Assembly: GCF_001005315.1 (NCBI RefSeq)
Contig: NZ_LBMG01000002.1
Span: 151,426-215,425 of the forward strand
From: Kordia jejudonensis
GTDB taxonomy: Bacteria; Bacteroidota; Bacteroidia; Flavobacteriales; Flavobacteriaceae
Reading direction: 5' to 3'
Length of the DNA: 64,000 nucleotides
Part shown: positions 40,879 through 48,844 of the stretch, piece by piece
How positions within the stretch are numbered: the first letter of the stretch is position 1
Layout of the letters: each line of letters starts with the position of its first letter
Notes under the pieces: generated by a model
Seen by the model: only the letters and a program-made list of their open reading frames with translations
What the model was told of the DNA's origin: nothing
Database searches by the model: none
Program-made: the position numbers and the translations under genes

Positions 40879-41094
40879 TTAGGATGCACATGGACCTTTA
40901 TCGCATTGTGTTACACGCCATGAATTGCACCACTCGGAAGGCTTGCAAGCTATTCCTGTAGGCGCTGGCATTGTTACTGGACATGCTACGAAGTGCGAAA
41001 TAGATGTTTCTTCGTTTCCGCCTTGTATTTTAAAATTGGAAATCCGCGTTTTGTGTAGTCTCATTTTACTCAAACCCATGTTCTTTTTTTTCAT
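40879..41094 (-). CDS. Peptide A: class I lanthipeptide-type leader, five-Cys core
   Basis: 71 residues. The N-terminal part (MKKKNMGLSKMRLHKTRIS) fits the LxLxKxxIS leader pattern used for Bacteroidota class I lanthipeptide and natural-product precursors, followed by GG at residues 25-26. The predicted core is rich in Thr/Ser and has Cys38, 50, 56, 64 and 69. No modification enzyme is nearby. It diverges from the TPR-AraC regulator at 41336 and precedes the lipoprotein. Type assigned from leader pattern only; the product's chemistry is unknown. Confidence 0.65.
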   Translation of the reverse strand: MKKKNMGLSKMRLHKTRISNFKIQGGNEETSISHFVACPVTMPAPTGIACKPSEWCNSWRVTQCDKGPCAS

Positions 41095-41335
41095 AATTTT
41101 TAGTGTTTGATTTATATTCGTTTGAAGTGTTGCAACGAATCAAATGTAGGATGATATGTTGCCTAAAAAAAACGAAGATTAGCACTATTTACGAATTGCA
41201 ACTGTCAATTTATGAATTGCAACACGCATGTTTATCAAATTTTTAATTGTGTGTAAATGTTGATCGTTTCCCGTCAAAAAAAGCTATATTTATAAGCATC
41301 AAGAAGTCTTAATTTTTAATTTTCTACTTATTCGT

Positions 41336-43090
41336 ATGCCCAAAAAGAGGTTTTATGTAACATCATTCGGTTTGCCTTTGCGTTTGTATACACATACACT
41401 CGTTATGACGATTTTTTTGTTTGCATCCATGCTTCTTTCTGCACAACAAAATGCTTCTTCTTCCCATGTAGATTCTCTTTCTCAGAAAACGTATCCTGAG
41501 CTTCGGACTTTGTTTGATGATTCAAAAAATGATACTACTAAGAGAATTCTATACGCAAAGTCCTATCTCGCGAAAGCGAAAGAAGAAAATGACGCTTTAC
41601 AGATGACTATTGGCTATGAATTGTTGGGTTTTGCACACAATGCAGATTACCGTGAAAGCTTTTCTTTTTTTGACAAAGGAATTGCCATTAGTAAGGATTT
41701 GAATGACAAACGTTATCCTGCTATTTTGTACACCTACAAAGGTGCTTTGTCCTATTTGGAAGGAAATTACAAGGAAGCACTTGAAAATCATGTAAAAGCA
41801 TATGATGTTGCTGAGAAAAATGGAAATACAGAGTTGGTATATGTAAATAAGTACAATATTGGCGTCTTGAAGAAACGGCTTGAATTGTATGATGAAGCCT
41901 TGGTTATTTTCAAAGAATGTTATGCGTATGAGTTGCAAAATCCTGATCATGATCCTGAAGATTTTATCCGTTCACATTTGGCGTTAGCAGATGTGTATAC
42001 GGAAATTCAGCAAATTGATTCTGCCGAAAAGTACAATGCGTTGGGAAGAAAGATTGCACAGCGAGAAGCAAATGACGAAATGTATCATTTTTTTGTATTG
42101 AATAGCGCCATGAATTCTTTTTACAGAAAAGTGTACATGAAAGCTATTGACGTTTTTGAAAATACGTTACCAATTGTCAACGAATACCCTGATAAACTTC
42201 CTATTATTAACGGTTATTTCCATTTGGGAAAAGCCTACGATTCGTTGGGAAATAAGCAAAAAGCTATTGCAAATTACAAAAAAGTAGATTCCATTTTTTT
42301 ATTGAATCCGAAACATATTTCAAGTAATATTATGGAGAATTATGAAGCGTTGTACACGTATTATAGAACTCAAAATGATCTTGAAAAGGAAGCTTTTTAT
42401 ATTGAAAAAGCATTGTTTGCATCTAGCCAAAGTACGGCAGAATATCGCATGTTGAGCACTAAAATTGCCAATAAGTTCGACCAAAGAGAGTTGCTTCAAA
42501 AACAGCAAGAACTGAATGAAGAGTTGACAAAAAAAGATAAAAAATACCATACTTTTTTAATTGGAGCTTTCCTGTTACTTTCCTTATTTGTTGTGTTGCT
42601 GATTGCTTTTTATGTGAAGCAAAAACGACTTCGCAAGCGTTTTCAGGAGTTTGTAAATTCGCACAATGCAGCTAACAAACCAACATCTGAACCTGTAGAT
42701 ACGACAACAATTGACGCAATTGGAGTTCCTGAAGAAGTGATTGACGCCGTTTTGAACGAACTTGCTCAATTTGAAGCTTCCAATGCTTTTATAGAATCTG
42801 ACATTACGTTGACAGGCTTGGCGAAAAGATTTAAGACGAATTCTTCTTATTTATCAAAAGTGATTAACACGTTTAAAAATAAAAAGTTTGCAGAGTATTT
42901 AAATGATTTACGGATTGCGTATGCTATTCATAAAATTCAAACGGATAAACATTTTTCACTATATACGATAAAAGCAATTGCATTGGAAGTTGGTTTTAAT
43001 AATTCGCAATCTTTTGCACGTGCTTTTCGACGCAAAACCAAGATGCAACCTTCTGACTTTATTCAACAAGTAAAAATTGCAAGCGATTAA
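41336..43090 (+). CDS. TPR sensor with membrane helix and AraC-type DNA-binding domain
   Basis: 584 residues. Signal/anchor at about residues 18-36 (TLVMTIFLFASMLLSAQQ), a TPR-repeat region (about 60-380, e.g. EAYKALENHVKAYDVAEK-type repeats and INGYFHLGKAYDSLGNKQKAI), a single membrane helix (about 403-423, FLIGAFLLLSLFVVLLIAFYV), a basic stop KQKRLRKR, and a C-terminal AraC/XylS HTH pair (about 485-580, LAKRFKTNSSYLSKVIN and IALEVGFNNSQSFARAFRRKT). The sensor part is likely periplasmic with the DNA-binding part cytoplasmic. It lies between two leader-peptide genes, so peptide sensing or control of them is an attractive inference. Confidence 0.88.
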   Translation: MPKKRFYVTSFGLPLRLYTHTLVMTIFLFASMLLSAQQNASSSHVDSLSQKTYPELRTLFDDSKNDTTKRILYAKSYLAKAKEENDALQMTIGYELLGFAHNADYRESFSFFDKGIAISKDLNDKRYPAILYTYKGALSYLEGNYKEALENHVKAYDVAEKNGNTELVYVNKYNIGVLKKRLELYDEALVIFKECYAYELQNPDHDPEDFIRSHLALADVYTEIQQIDSAEKYNALGRKIAQREANDEMYHFFVLNSAMNSFYRKVYMKAIDVFENTLPIVNEYPDKLPIINGYFHLGKAYDSLGNKQKAIANYKKVDSIFLLNPKHISSNIMENYEALYTYYRTQNDLEKEAFYIEKALFASSQSTAEYRMLSTKIANKFDQRELLQKQQELNEELTKKDKKYHTFLIGAFLLLSLFVVLLIAFYVKQKRLRKRFQEFVNSHNAANKPTSEPVDTTTIDAIGVPEEVIDAVLNELAQFEASNAFIESDITLTGLAKRFKTNSSYLSKVINTFKNKKFAEYLNDLRIAYAIHKIQTDKHFSLYTIKAIALEVGFNNSQSFARAFRRKTKMQPSDFIQQVKIASD

Positions 43091-43215
43091 TATTCAGATT
43101 CTTATATTTAAAAATGGTGTGCAATTTATAAATTGCAATCAACAGTCAGGCAAACAGTGTATTGATTTCTAAAACTTATAGTAGTTTTATAAAGTAATCA
43201 CAAATTTATTTGACC

Positions 43216-43398
43216 ATGAAATTTAAAAAATCAACTTTTCGTTTAAACCTGCAAAAATCAAAAATTGCAAAAGTATCACATCAGTATGCCATTAATGGTG
43301 GACTTTCAAGTTTAGCATGCTTATCGTTTCCTAAAACACTACCAAATCTTAATAAACAAGGAGTTTGTCAATCAACAGATCCAATTAATTGTCCGTAA
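43216..43398 (+). CDS. Peptide B: class I lanthipeptide-type leader, three-Cys core
   Basis: 60 residues from the ATG at 43216; an upstream TTG at 43210 is less likely. Leader MKFKKSTFRLNLQKSKIAKV matches LxLxKxxIA and leads to NGG at residues 27-29. The core of 31 residues has Cys35, Cys51 and Cys59 plus several Ser/Thr. It follows the TPR-AraC gene on the same strand (gap 125 bp) and is convergent with the tolC-hlyD-ABC operon. Confidence 0.65.
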   Translation: MKFKKSTFRLNLQKSKIAKVSHQYAINGGLSSLACLSFPKTLPNLNKQGVCQSTDPINCP

Positions 43399-43410
43399 AA
43401 GGAAAACTTA

Positions 43411-43570
43411 TACCAATTTGATTGTAAAATGCGACTTTAGAGACGAAGTTGCTTTGGTATCATAGGACACAGTGAATGCTTTACATAGCCTTAGCTACGG
43501 AAAATATTCACAAGAAACTAAGATGGCAAATGAACGAGTTTATATGTTGCATTTTATAGTTTAATTGGTA
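43411..43570. mobile_element. MITE-like element with 22-bp imperfect terminal inverted repeats
   Basis: The left end (43411-43432, TACCAATT...TAAAATGC) and right end (43549-43570) are inverted copies matching at about 18 of 22 positions. The 160-bp unit has no reading frame of note and lies in the gap between peptide B and tolC. A TA dinucleotide at each tip may be part of the target. Called MITE-like from structure only. Confidence 0.5.
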
Positions 43571-43578
43571 GTAGTATT

Positions 43579-43611
43579 AAAAAATCCCAATCGTAGTTGA
43601 TTGGGATTTTT
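43579..43611. terminator. Hairpin terminator, copy 2 of an identical pair
   Basis: Same 30-nt stem-loop as at 39439-39468, with slightly longer A/T flanks. It lies between convergent peptide B and tolC. Confidence 0.88.
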
Positions 43612-43638
43612 CATGAAACTAACTTTTTTGTTTTACGC

Positions 43639-45033
43639 TTATAAAAGGTTAGCCATTATATTAAATAAACTCGCTTTTGTTTTGAAGAATTTGTTTTCTA
43701 ATTCGATTGCCTTTATCGTGTTTTCTATGAGTTTCGCTTCCCGCGAATTGACAAGGAACAACGAACTTTCTCCTAAGAAAAATTTACGCTCTTCCGCATC
43801 TAATAGCACTTGATAATCGGCTACTAATTCTTCTGTTAATCTGTTTTGCACATTGTATGATTCTATTTCTTGCGTTACAGCATCAATTTTATTTTTGAGC
43901 GTTACTCGTGTTGTAGCTCTTTCAAATTCTACATCTTGTAATTTTAGCTTTGCCAAACGTAAATCTCCACGTTCTTTTCGTAAGAATAAAGGAAAACTAA
44001 TGTTGATACCGCTTTTGTAATTGGCAGAATTGAACGTTCCGATGTTGTCGGGCGTTTGCGATAAGAAATTGTATTGCAGATCTATTTGTGGCAATAGCAT
44101 GTTTCGTTTCAGGCGCGTGTTGATCTGTAAACTTTCATACTTAAAATCTAACGAACGCATTTTTGGATGTGCATCAACATCAAAGTCTTCATTGTCAAAA
44201 CCTGTTACTTGCAATACGTCGTCAACACTTGCCACTGTTTGCACATCGGGCAAAATATTGTCTTGCAATTCTACAGGCGTATTGTCATTTAGCCATAAAA
44301 AGTTTGACAATTCTAAGGTTGACTTTATATATTTGATGCGTGCTTTTTCTAAGGATAATTTTCGGGTATTGAGTGTCAATCGTGCTTCCAACGTGTCAAT
44401 TGCAGCGCGTTCTCCTTCGCGATAGCTTCTTTTGATTCCATCAAAACGCATGCTCGCATTTGACAAAAACGAACTGTATACTTCTTTGTTTCTGTACGAT
44501 TTTAACCAATTGAAATACGTGATAGACGCTTCATATAAAATTTCGTTGACCAACAATTGCTGATCGGCTTTTGCTTGTTGTGTAAATAGTTTTGCCTGTT
44601 TTAGCATTGCCATTCGCTCATTGATTAGAAATCCTCTTGCCAATGATACTGAAACTCCTGCGCTGTATAAACCATCTGTTGGTACCGAAAATTCAGGATT
44701 TAGAAACTCGCCTGTATTTTCTTCAAAATTTGCTTTGAATTCAATTCCGTACCATGTTGGAATTTTGAATGTCGCATTTAATTTATCGTAATATTCTGAG
44801 TTTTTGAATTTTTTACGATCGTAATCTACTTCCAACTTCGGATCAAAAGCTCCACGCGCTTTTAAGAGCTTTGCTTCACTTTCGTTGATGATTAGATTTG
44901 CTTGTTTTACAATTGGATGATACGTTTTTACATACCCTAAATATTCATTCAGTGTCATGATTGAATCCAATGTGTTTTGCGCACACAACGCTCCGCTGAA
45001 AAGAAATACAATGAAATAAAAGTAATTTCGCAT
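43639..45033 (-). CDS. TolC-family outer-membrane channel
   Basis: 464 residues: a signal peptide (MRNYFYFIVFLFSGALCAQ) and two homologous halves of long amphipathic helices (OEP family), e.g. YVKTYHPIVKQANLIINESEAKLLKARGAFDPKL and LRLAKLKLQDVEFERATTRVTLKNKIDAVTQEI. It forms the outer-membrane duct for the HlyD-ABC pump encoded just upstream (6-bp gap). Confidence 0.93.
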   Translation of the reverse strand: MRNYFYFIVFLFSGALCAQNTLDSIMTLNEYLGYVKTYHPIVKQANLIINESEAKLLKARGAFDPKLEVDYDRKKFKNSEYYDKLNATFKIPTWYGIEFKANFEENTGEFLNPEFSVPTDGLYSAGVSVSLARGFLINERMAMLKQAKLFTQQAKADQQLLVNEILYEASITYFNWLKSYRNKEVYSSFLSNASMRFDGIKRSYREGERAAIDTLEARLTLNTRKLSLEKARIKYIKSTLELSNFLWLNDNTPVELQDNILPDVQTVASVDDVLQVTGFDNEDFDVDAHPKMRSLDFKYESLQINTRLKRNMLLPQIDLQYNFLSQTPDNIGTFNSANYKSGINISFPLFLRKERGDLRLAKLKLQDVEFERATTRVTLKNKIDAVTQEIESYNVQNRLTEELVADYQVLLDAEERKFFLGESSLFLVNSREAKLIENTIKAIELENKFFKTKASLFNIMANLL

Positions 45034-45039
45034 GGCTTA

Positions 45040-46392
45040 TTATTTCTTCTTTTTTGTTTCTTTTTTGTCTGTTGGCTGGTAGAAGTTTGGCGGGAAACTG
45101 TTGAGCTGTCGCCACAATTCAAACCAGATTGGCACATCGTCTAATAATGCTATGGTGCGCGCTCCTGAACCTACACGAATTGCCGTTGGCCATTCGTGAT
45201 CACTTTCGTCTGGCGCTAGTAATATTCTATATTTTCCGTTATCGCTTATAAAGTTTTCAATGGCCACAACTTTGGCACCATACGTTCCGTAAGAAACATT
45301 TGGCCATCCGCTGAATACAATTGCTGGCCAACCATCAAATTGTACACGAACTTTTTCTCCAATATGAATTAATGGTAAGTCTATTGGGCGCACAAAACTT
45401 TCTACAGCTAAGTCGTATCCTGCTGGCATGATGCCGACGAGTTCTTCGCCTTCTTTAAAGGTTTCTCCTATTCCGCCTTTTAACGCTCGGTTGATAAATC
45501 CGTCTTGTGGTGCCAAAATGTAAAGTAATCCGCTTCGAACGGAATAATTCGTGAATTCGTTTTCTAGCTTTGTCACTTGTGCTTCCGTATCATATTGACT
45601 CGACTGCGCGGTAAACATGTCACTTTGCGCTTTGGAAATTTTATCTGCATAGGTTGCTCTTGTTCGTGACAACTCTATTTTTGCATTGATCAAATCATTT
45701 TGGTTTGCTAAGTATTTATTTTCTAAAGAGATTAATTTGGCTTCCGTTTCCTGCAACTTTAAGCGTTTTTCTTCCACATCTTTTACTGCCTTCAAACCTT
45801 CTTTTTCTAATGTTGCTGTACGATCGTATTGACGCTGTGCAATATTTTTGTTAATCCGAGCTGCTTCAACAGCAATACTATCGCCTTTGATTTTTAGTTT
45901 GGCTTGCAACAGTTTGTTCTCTGTTTGTTCTAACTTTAAGTTGAGCTCATTTCTCAATGCTGCAACTTGTCTTTCCAACGCACCAATTTTTCCTTTGTAC
46001 GCTATTACAGAAGACGATTTTGCTTTAATTTGATCGCCTGTACGTTCTATTAATTTGTCATCAAAGTATTCACTTTTGACTTCTGATATTTTTAAAATGG
46101 TATCTCCTTTTCTTACGGAATCGCCTTCACGTACGTACCATTGCTCTATTCGCCCTGGAATTTGCGACTGAATAGTTTGTGGACGTTGATCTGGTCGTAG
46201 CGTTGTTACTTGCCCTTGTCCGGAAATATTTTGTGTCCAAGGTAAGAATAACACAATAAGTCCAATGATTGCAAACGCTAATAAAAATTTATTGAGCTGC
46301 TTGTAGTATTTTTTTGTGAAGATCTCCTTTCCTGATTTGTACTGGGCAAGATCTACTTTTTTATTGAGCTGATTATGTGATATATTTAACAT
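45040..46392 (-). CDS. HlyD-family periplasmic adaptor
   Basis: 450 residues: one membrane helix (about 35-53, KFLLAFAIIGLIVLFLPW), split biotinyl-lipoyl halves (GRIEQWYVREGDSVRKGDTI and GLLYILAPQDGFINRALKGGIGETFKEGEELV), a long coiled-coil hairpin (about 120-280), and a C-terminal beta-barrel. It links the ABC protein to TolC, as in type I secretion and peptide exporters. It overlaps the ABC gene by 7 bp. Confidence 0.92.
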   Translation of the reverse strand: MLNISHNQLNKKVDLAQYKSGKEIFTKKYYKQLNKFLLAFAIIGLIVLFLPWTQNISGQGQVTTLRPDQRPQTIQSQIPGRIEQWYVREGDSVRKGDTILKISEVKSEYFDDKLIERTGDQIKAKSSSVIAYKGKIGALERQVAALRNELNLKLEQTENKLLQAKLKIKGDSIAVEAARINKNIAQRQYDRTATLEKEGLKAVKDVEEKRLKLQETEAKLISLENKYLANQNDLINAKIELSRTRATYADKISKAQSDMFTAQSSQYDTEAQVTKLENEFTNYSVRSGLLYILAPQDGFINRALKGGIGETFKEGEELVGIMPAGYDLAVESFVRPIDLPLIHIGEKVRVQFDGWPAIVFSGWPNVSYGTYGAKVVAIENFISDNGKYRILLAPDESDHEWPTAIRVGSGARTIALLDDVPIWFELWRQLNSFPPNFYQPTDKKETKKKK

Positions 46393-48056
46393 GCTTTTCG
46401 ACTTTTAATTTCTCCTTTATCTAGTGTTAACAATCCGCCGCAACTCGTTTTCCAACGTTCGTTGCTACTGACTACAATAAGTGCCCATGGATTTGAAGAA
46501 TCGGTTAAGAAATCAATAATTTCATTACTTTCATCTACATTAAATTGATCCAGTGGATCTTCTAGAATTAATACTTTTGGCTTTTTGATGATAGCTCTTG
46601 CCAAAACTATTTTTTTAGAAATGTTATACGAAATTTGTTTCCCTTCAGGATTTAAAATGGTTTTTAATCCTTGTGGTTGTTCTTTTATAAATTGTGCTAA
46701 TCCTACTTTTTCAAGTGCCCAAAAAATGGTTTCATCTGAAATTTTTTCGTTTCCAAAGGATAAATTTTCTCTGATGGTTCCTTCGAATGGTGTTTCTTCC
46801 GAAAGCGATAATCCTAAATGCGATCTGTAATGATTTCTGTGCAAACTTTCTAAGGAGAATCTATTTATATAGATACTTCCCGAAGTTGGTTCTGCAACAC
46901 CCGTGATTAATCGTAGTAAACTCGATTTCCCAGAACCACTTTCTCCTTGAATTAGAATTCTACTTTTTGGTGTTACTTTGAGTGATATATTTTTTAAAAT
47001 TGGTTTTTCACGATTGACCACTTCATACGAAACATTGTCCAACTCAATAGTCATTTCTGGACTAAAATCTGGCATTTCTCCTTCTTGTGGTTCTAATTCT
47101 TTATCGACAACTTGTCCTAACTTTTCTATCGATGTTAATACGTCGTAAAATGATTCTAACCCGACAATTAATTTTTCTACAGAAGCAATAACTAATAGAA
47201 TGATAATTTCTGCTGCCACAAACTGACCAATGTTCATTTCTTGATTTAGCACCAATGCGCCTCCAATTAATAATAATGAAGCTGTTACTAATACCTTGAA
47301 AGAAATCATTTGTATGAATTGCAATACCAAGACACGGAAGTGACTTTCACGAGCTTTTAGGTATTTTTCGACCAAAACATCATTTTTTTGCAAAGCCAAG
47401 CTTGTATTTCCTGACAGTTTGAAACTTACCATGGTACGCGCTACTTCTTGAATCCAATGGGCAACTTTGTATTTGTTTTTAGATTCTTCTAAACTTGTTT
47501 GCAATCCTTTTTGCGCTGTGAATTTGAATACTACGTAAATTAATACGAGTAATAGTATTCCGAAAATGATAAAAAACGGATGGTAAAATGATAATAATAT
47601 CAACGCGAAAAGTATTTGTAGTAATGCTGATGGCACATCTATCAATATTTTCGAAAGCCCTTTTTGAATGGTTAAGGTATCGAAAAATCGGTTTGCTAGT
47701 TCTGGCGGATAGTAATTGCGCAGTTCATTCATTTTGATTTTTGGAAAACGGTAACTCAACTCAAACGATGCGCGCATGAAGATTCGCTGTTGAATGGTTT
47801 CAATAATTCGCAACTGCATTAACTGTAATGCGCCTGAGAAAATAACTCCTAAGGTTACCAAGGTAACGAGAACAATCCAAGAAGTTGATATTTGCGCGCC
47901 TTGAATCAGGTTTATAATTGACTGAATACCAAGCGGTAACGAAAGCGCAACAATTCCTGCAAAAACGGCATAGTAGAGAATCTGCAAAATGTCTTTTTTC
48001 TCCAATTGCAGCAATCCCATAAAACGTTGCCAAGGTGTTAACTGAGTTTTTTTCAT
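46386..48056 (-). CDS. ABC exporter with degenerate nucleotide-binding domain
   Basis: 556 residues: an N-terminal six-helix type I exporter transmembrane domain (about 20-310) and one ATPase domain (about 335-556). No C39 peptidase domain is present. Walker A is normal (GESGSGKSS, about 371-379). The other motifs are altered: the Q-loop Gln is replaced (LSLSEETPF), the signature reads ISYNISKK, Walker B reads LILEDP with D and E exchanged, and the H-loop His is replaced (VVSSNERW). Related Bacteroidota ABC proteins found with HlyD and TolC show the same degeneracy, from memory of the family. Substrate unknown; nearby leader peptides are candidates. Confidence 0.9.
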   Translation of the reverse strand: MKKTQLTPWQRFMGLLQLEKKDILQILYYAVFAGIVALSLPLGIQSIINLIQGAQISTSWIVLVTLVTLGVIFSGALQLMQLRIIETIQQRIFMRASFELSYRFPKIKMNELRNYYPPELANRFFDTLTIQKGLSKILIDVPSALLQILFALILLSFYHPFFIIFGILLLVLIYVVFKFTAQKGLQTSLEESKNKYKVAHWIQEVARTMVSFKLSGNTSLALQKNDVLVEKYLKARESHFRVLVLQFIQMISFKVLVTASLLLIGGALVLNQEMNIGQFVAAEIIILLVIASVEKLIVGLESFYDVLTSIEKLGQVVDKELEPQEGEMPDFSPEMTIELDNVSYEVVNREKPILKNISLKVTPKSRILIQGESGSGKSSLLRLITGVAEPTSGSIYINRFSLESLHRNHYRSHLGLSLSEETPFEGTIRENLSFGNEKISDETIFWALEKVGLAQFIKEQPQGLKTILNPEGKQISYNISKKIVLARAIIKKPKVLILEDPLDQFNVDESNEIIDFLTDSSNPWALIVVSSNERWKTSCGGLLTLDKGEIKSRKAC

Positions 48057-48139
48057 GTTTTTATATTAAAAACGTTATCTTTTATTTTGAAAAATTCAAA
48101 CAAACTCTTCTAATTATTCTACTTTAATATTTACGAACG

Positions 48140-48161
48140 CAAATATAATAGTAATACTATT
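48140..48161 (-). promoter_or_regulatory. -7 element with adjoining 15-bp palindrome, exporter operon
   Basis: TATATTTG on the minus strand (48140-48147) fits TAnnTTTG, 84 bp before the ABC start. Directly upstream and touching it is a perfect palindrome, AATAGTA-A-TACTATT (48147-48161), in the promoter spacer, a typical repressor or activator site position. Confidence 0.45.
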
Positions 48162-48575
48162 AACGTGACATATAAAAAGATTAATATTAACATTAATAAA
48201 ATTTATGAAATTGATTTACAAATACTTATAATCTACTAATTTTGTTAAATTTTAACAATTAACTTATATCACTTTGCCCTAAAACAACGGAGTCTACAAG
48301 CATCTATATTGCATTTTGTTGTAGTTTTCTCCATATTATTTAGACATTTTAGCAGACTAAGTTACGGTACTATTTTTAATTATTATGATAAATTATACAG
48401 AAGAATTCTATTCGTATATTAGGAAAAGATTTGACTGTATACTTTTAAAAAAAAAGTCATAAAAAAAAGCTTCTTTCCTACTGAAAAAAGCTTTTTTCTG
48501 TCTGCTAAGGCTCATATATTCTGCGCTTTCCATACATTTTTTGTACTACGAAGCACTTTGCAAAATAAATTGCAT

Positions 48576-48608
48576 AAAAAAAGTTCCAATCTTGCGAAAG
48601 GAACTTTT
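48576..48608 (-). terminator. Terminator of tRNA-Gln
   Basis: AAAAGTTCC (48579-48587) paired with GGAACTTTT (48600-48608); on the minus strand the hairpin begins right after the tRNA and ends in a T run. Confidence 0.85.
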
Positions 48609-48609
48609 G

Positions 48610-48682
48610 TTGGCCCACTAGGGCTCGAACCTAGACTCTTCTGGACCAAAACCAGACGTGTTGCCAGTTACACCATGGGCCA
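48610..48682 (-). tRNA. tRNA-Gln (anticodon TTG)
   Basis: The minus strand folds into a cloverleaf: acceptor TGGCCCA / TGGGCCA, anticodon arm CTGG-TTTTGGT-CCAG with anticodon TTG, T arm CTAGG-TTCGAGC-CCTAG, discriminator A. The 3' CCA is not encoded. Followed by its own terminator. Confidence 0.95.
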
Positions 48683-48844
48683 ATGCTGTAATGCGGATGC
48701 AAATTTAAAACAAAGTTTGAAACGACCAAATATTTTTTTTAATTATTTTCAAGAAAAAATGATTCTTAACCTTTTCTAAAAAAATGTCCTCGATACATGA
48801 TAAATTCTTAAATTCGCCGTTAGTCTTTATTAAATGTAATATTC

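Larger units (their letters stand above)
48057..48609. other. AT-rich intergenic region upstream of the ABC operon
   Basis: Holds a promoter/operator candidate (48140-48161), a weak A/T hairpin (48463-48497), and the tRNA-Gln terminator (48576-48608). I see no convincing gene in the rest. Confidence 0.6.

Noticed and set aside
46386..48056. Peptidase-containing (C39) bacteriocin exporter
   Set aside because: No N-terminal C39 domain or catalytic Cys/His; the protein starts directly with the transmembrane domain.
48385..48462. 25-codon plus-strand frame with a start resembling a sigma factor (YTEEFYSYIRKRF)
   Set aside because: Too short and ends in a poly-A stretch; possibly a remnant but not supportable.
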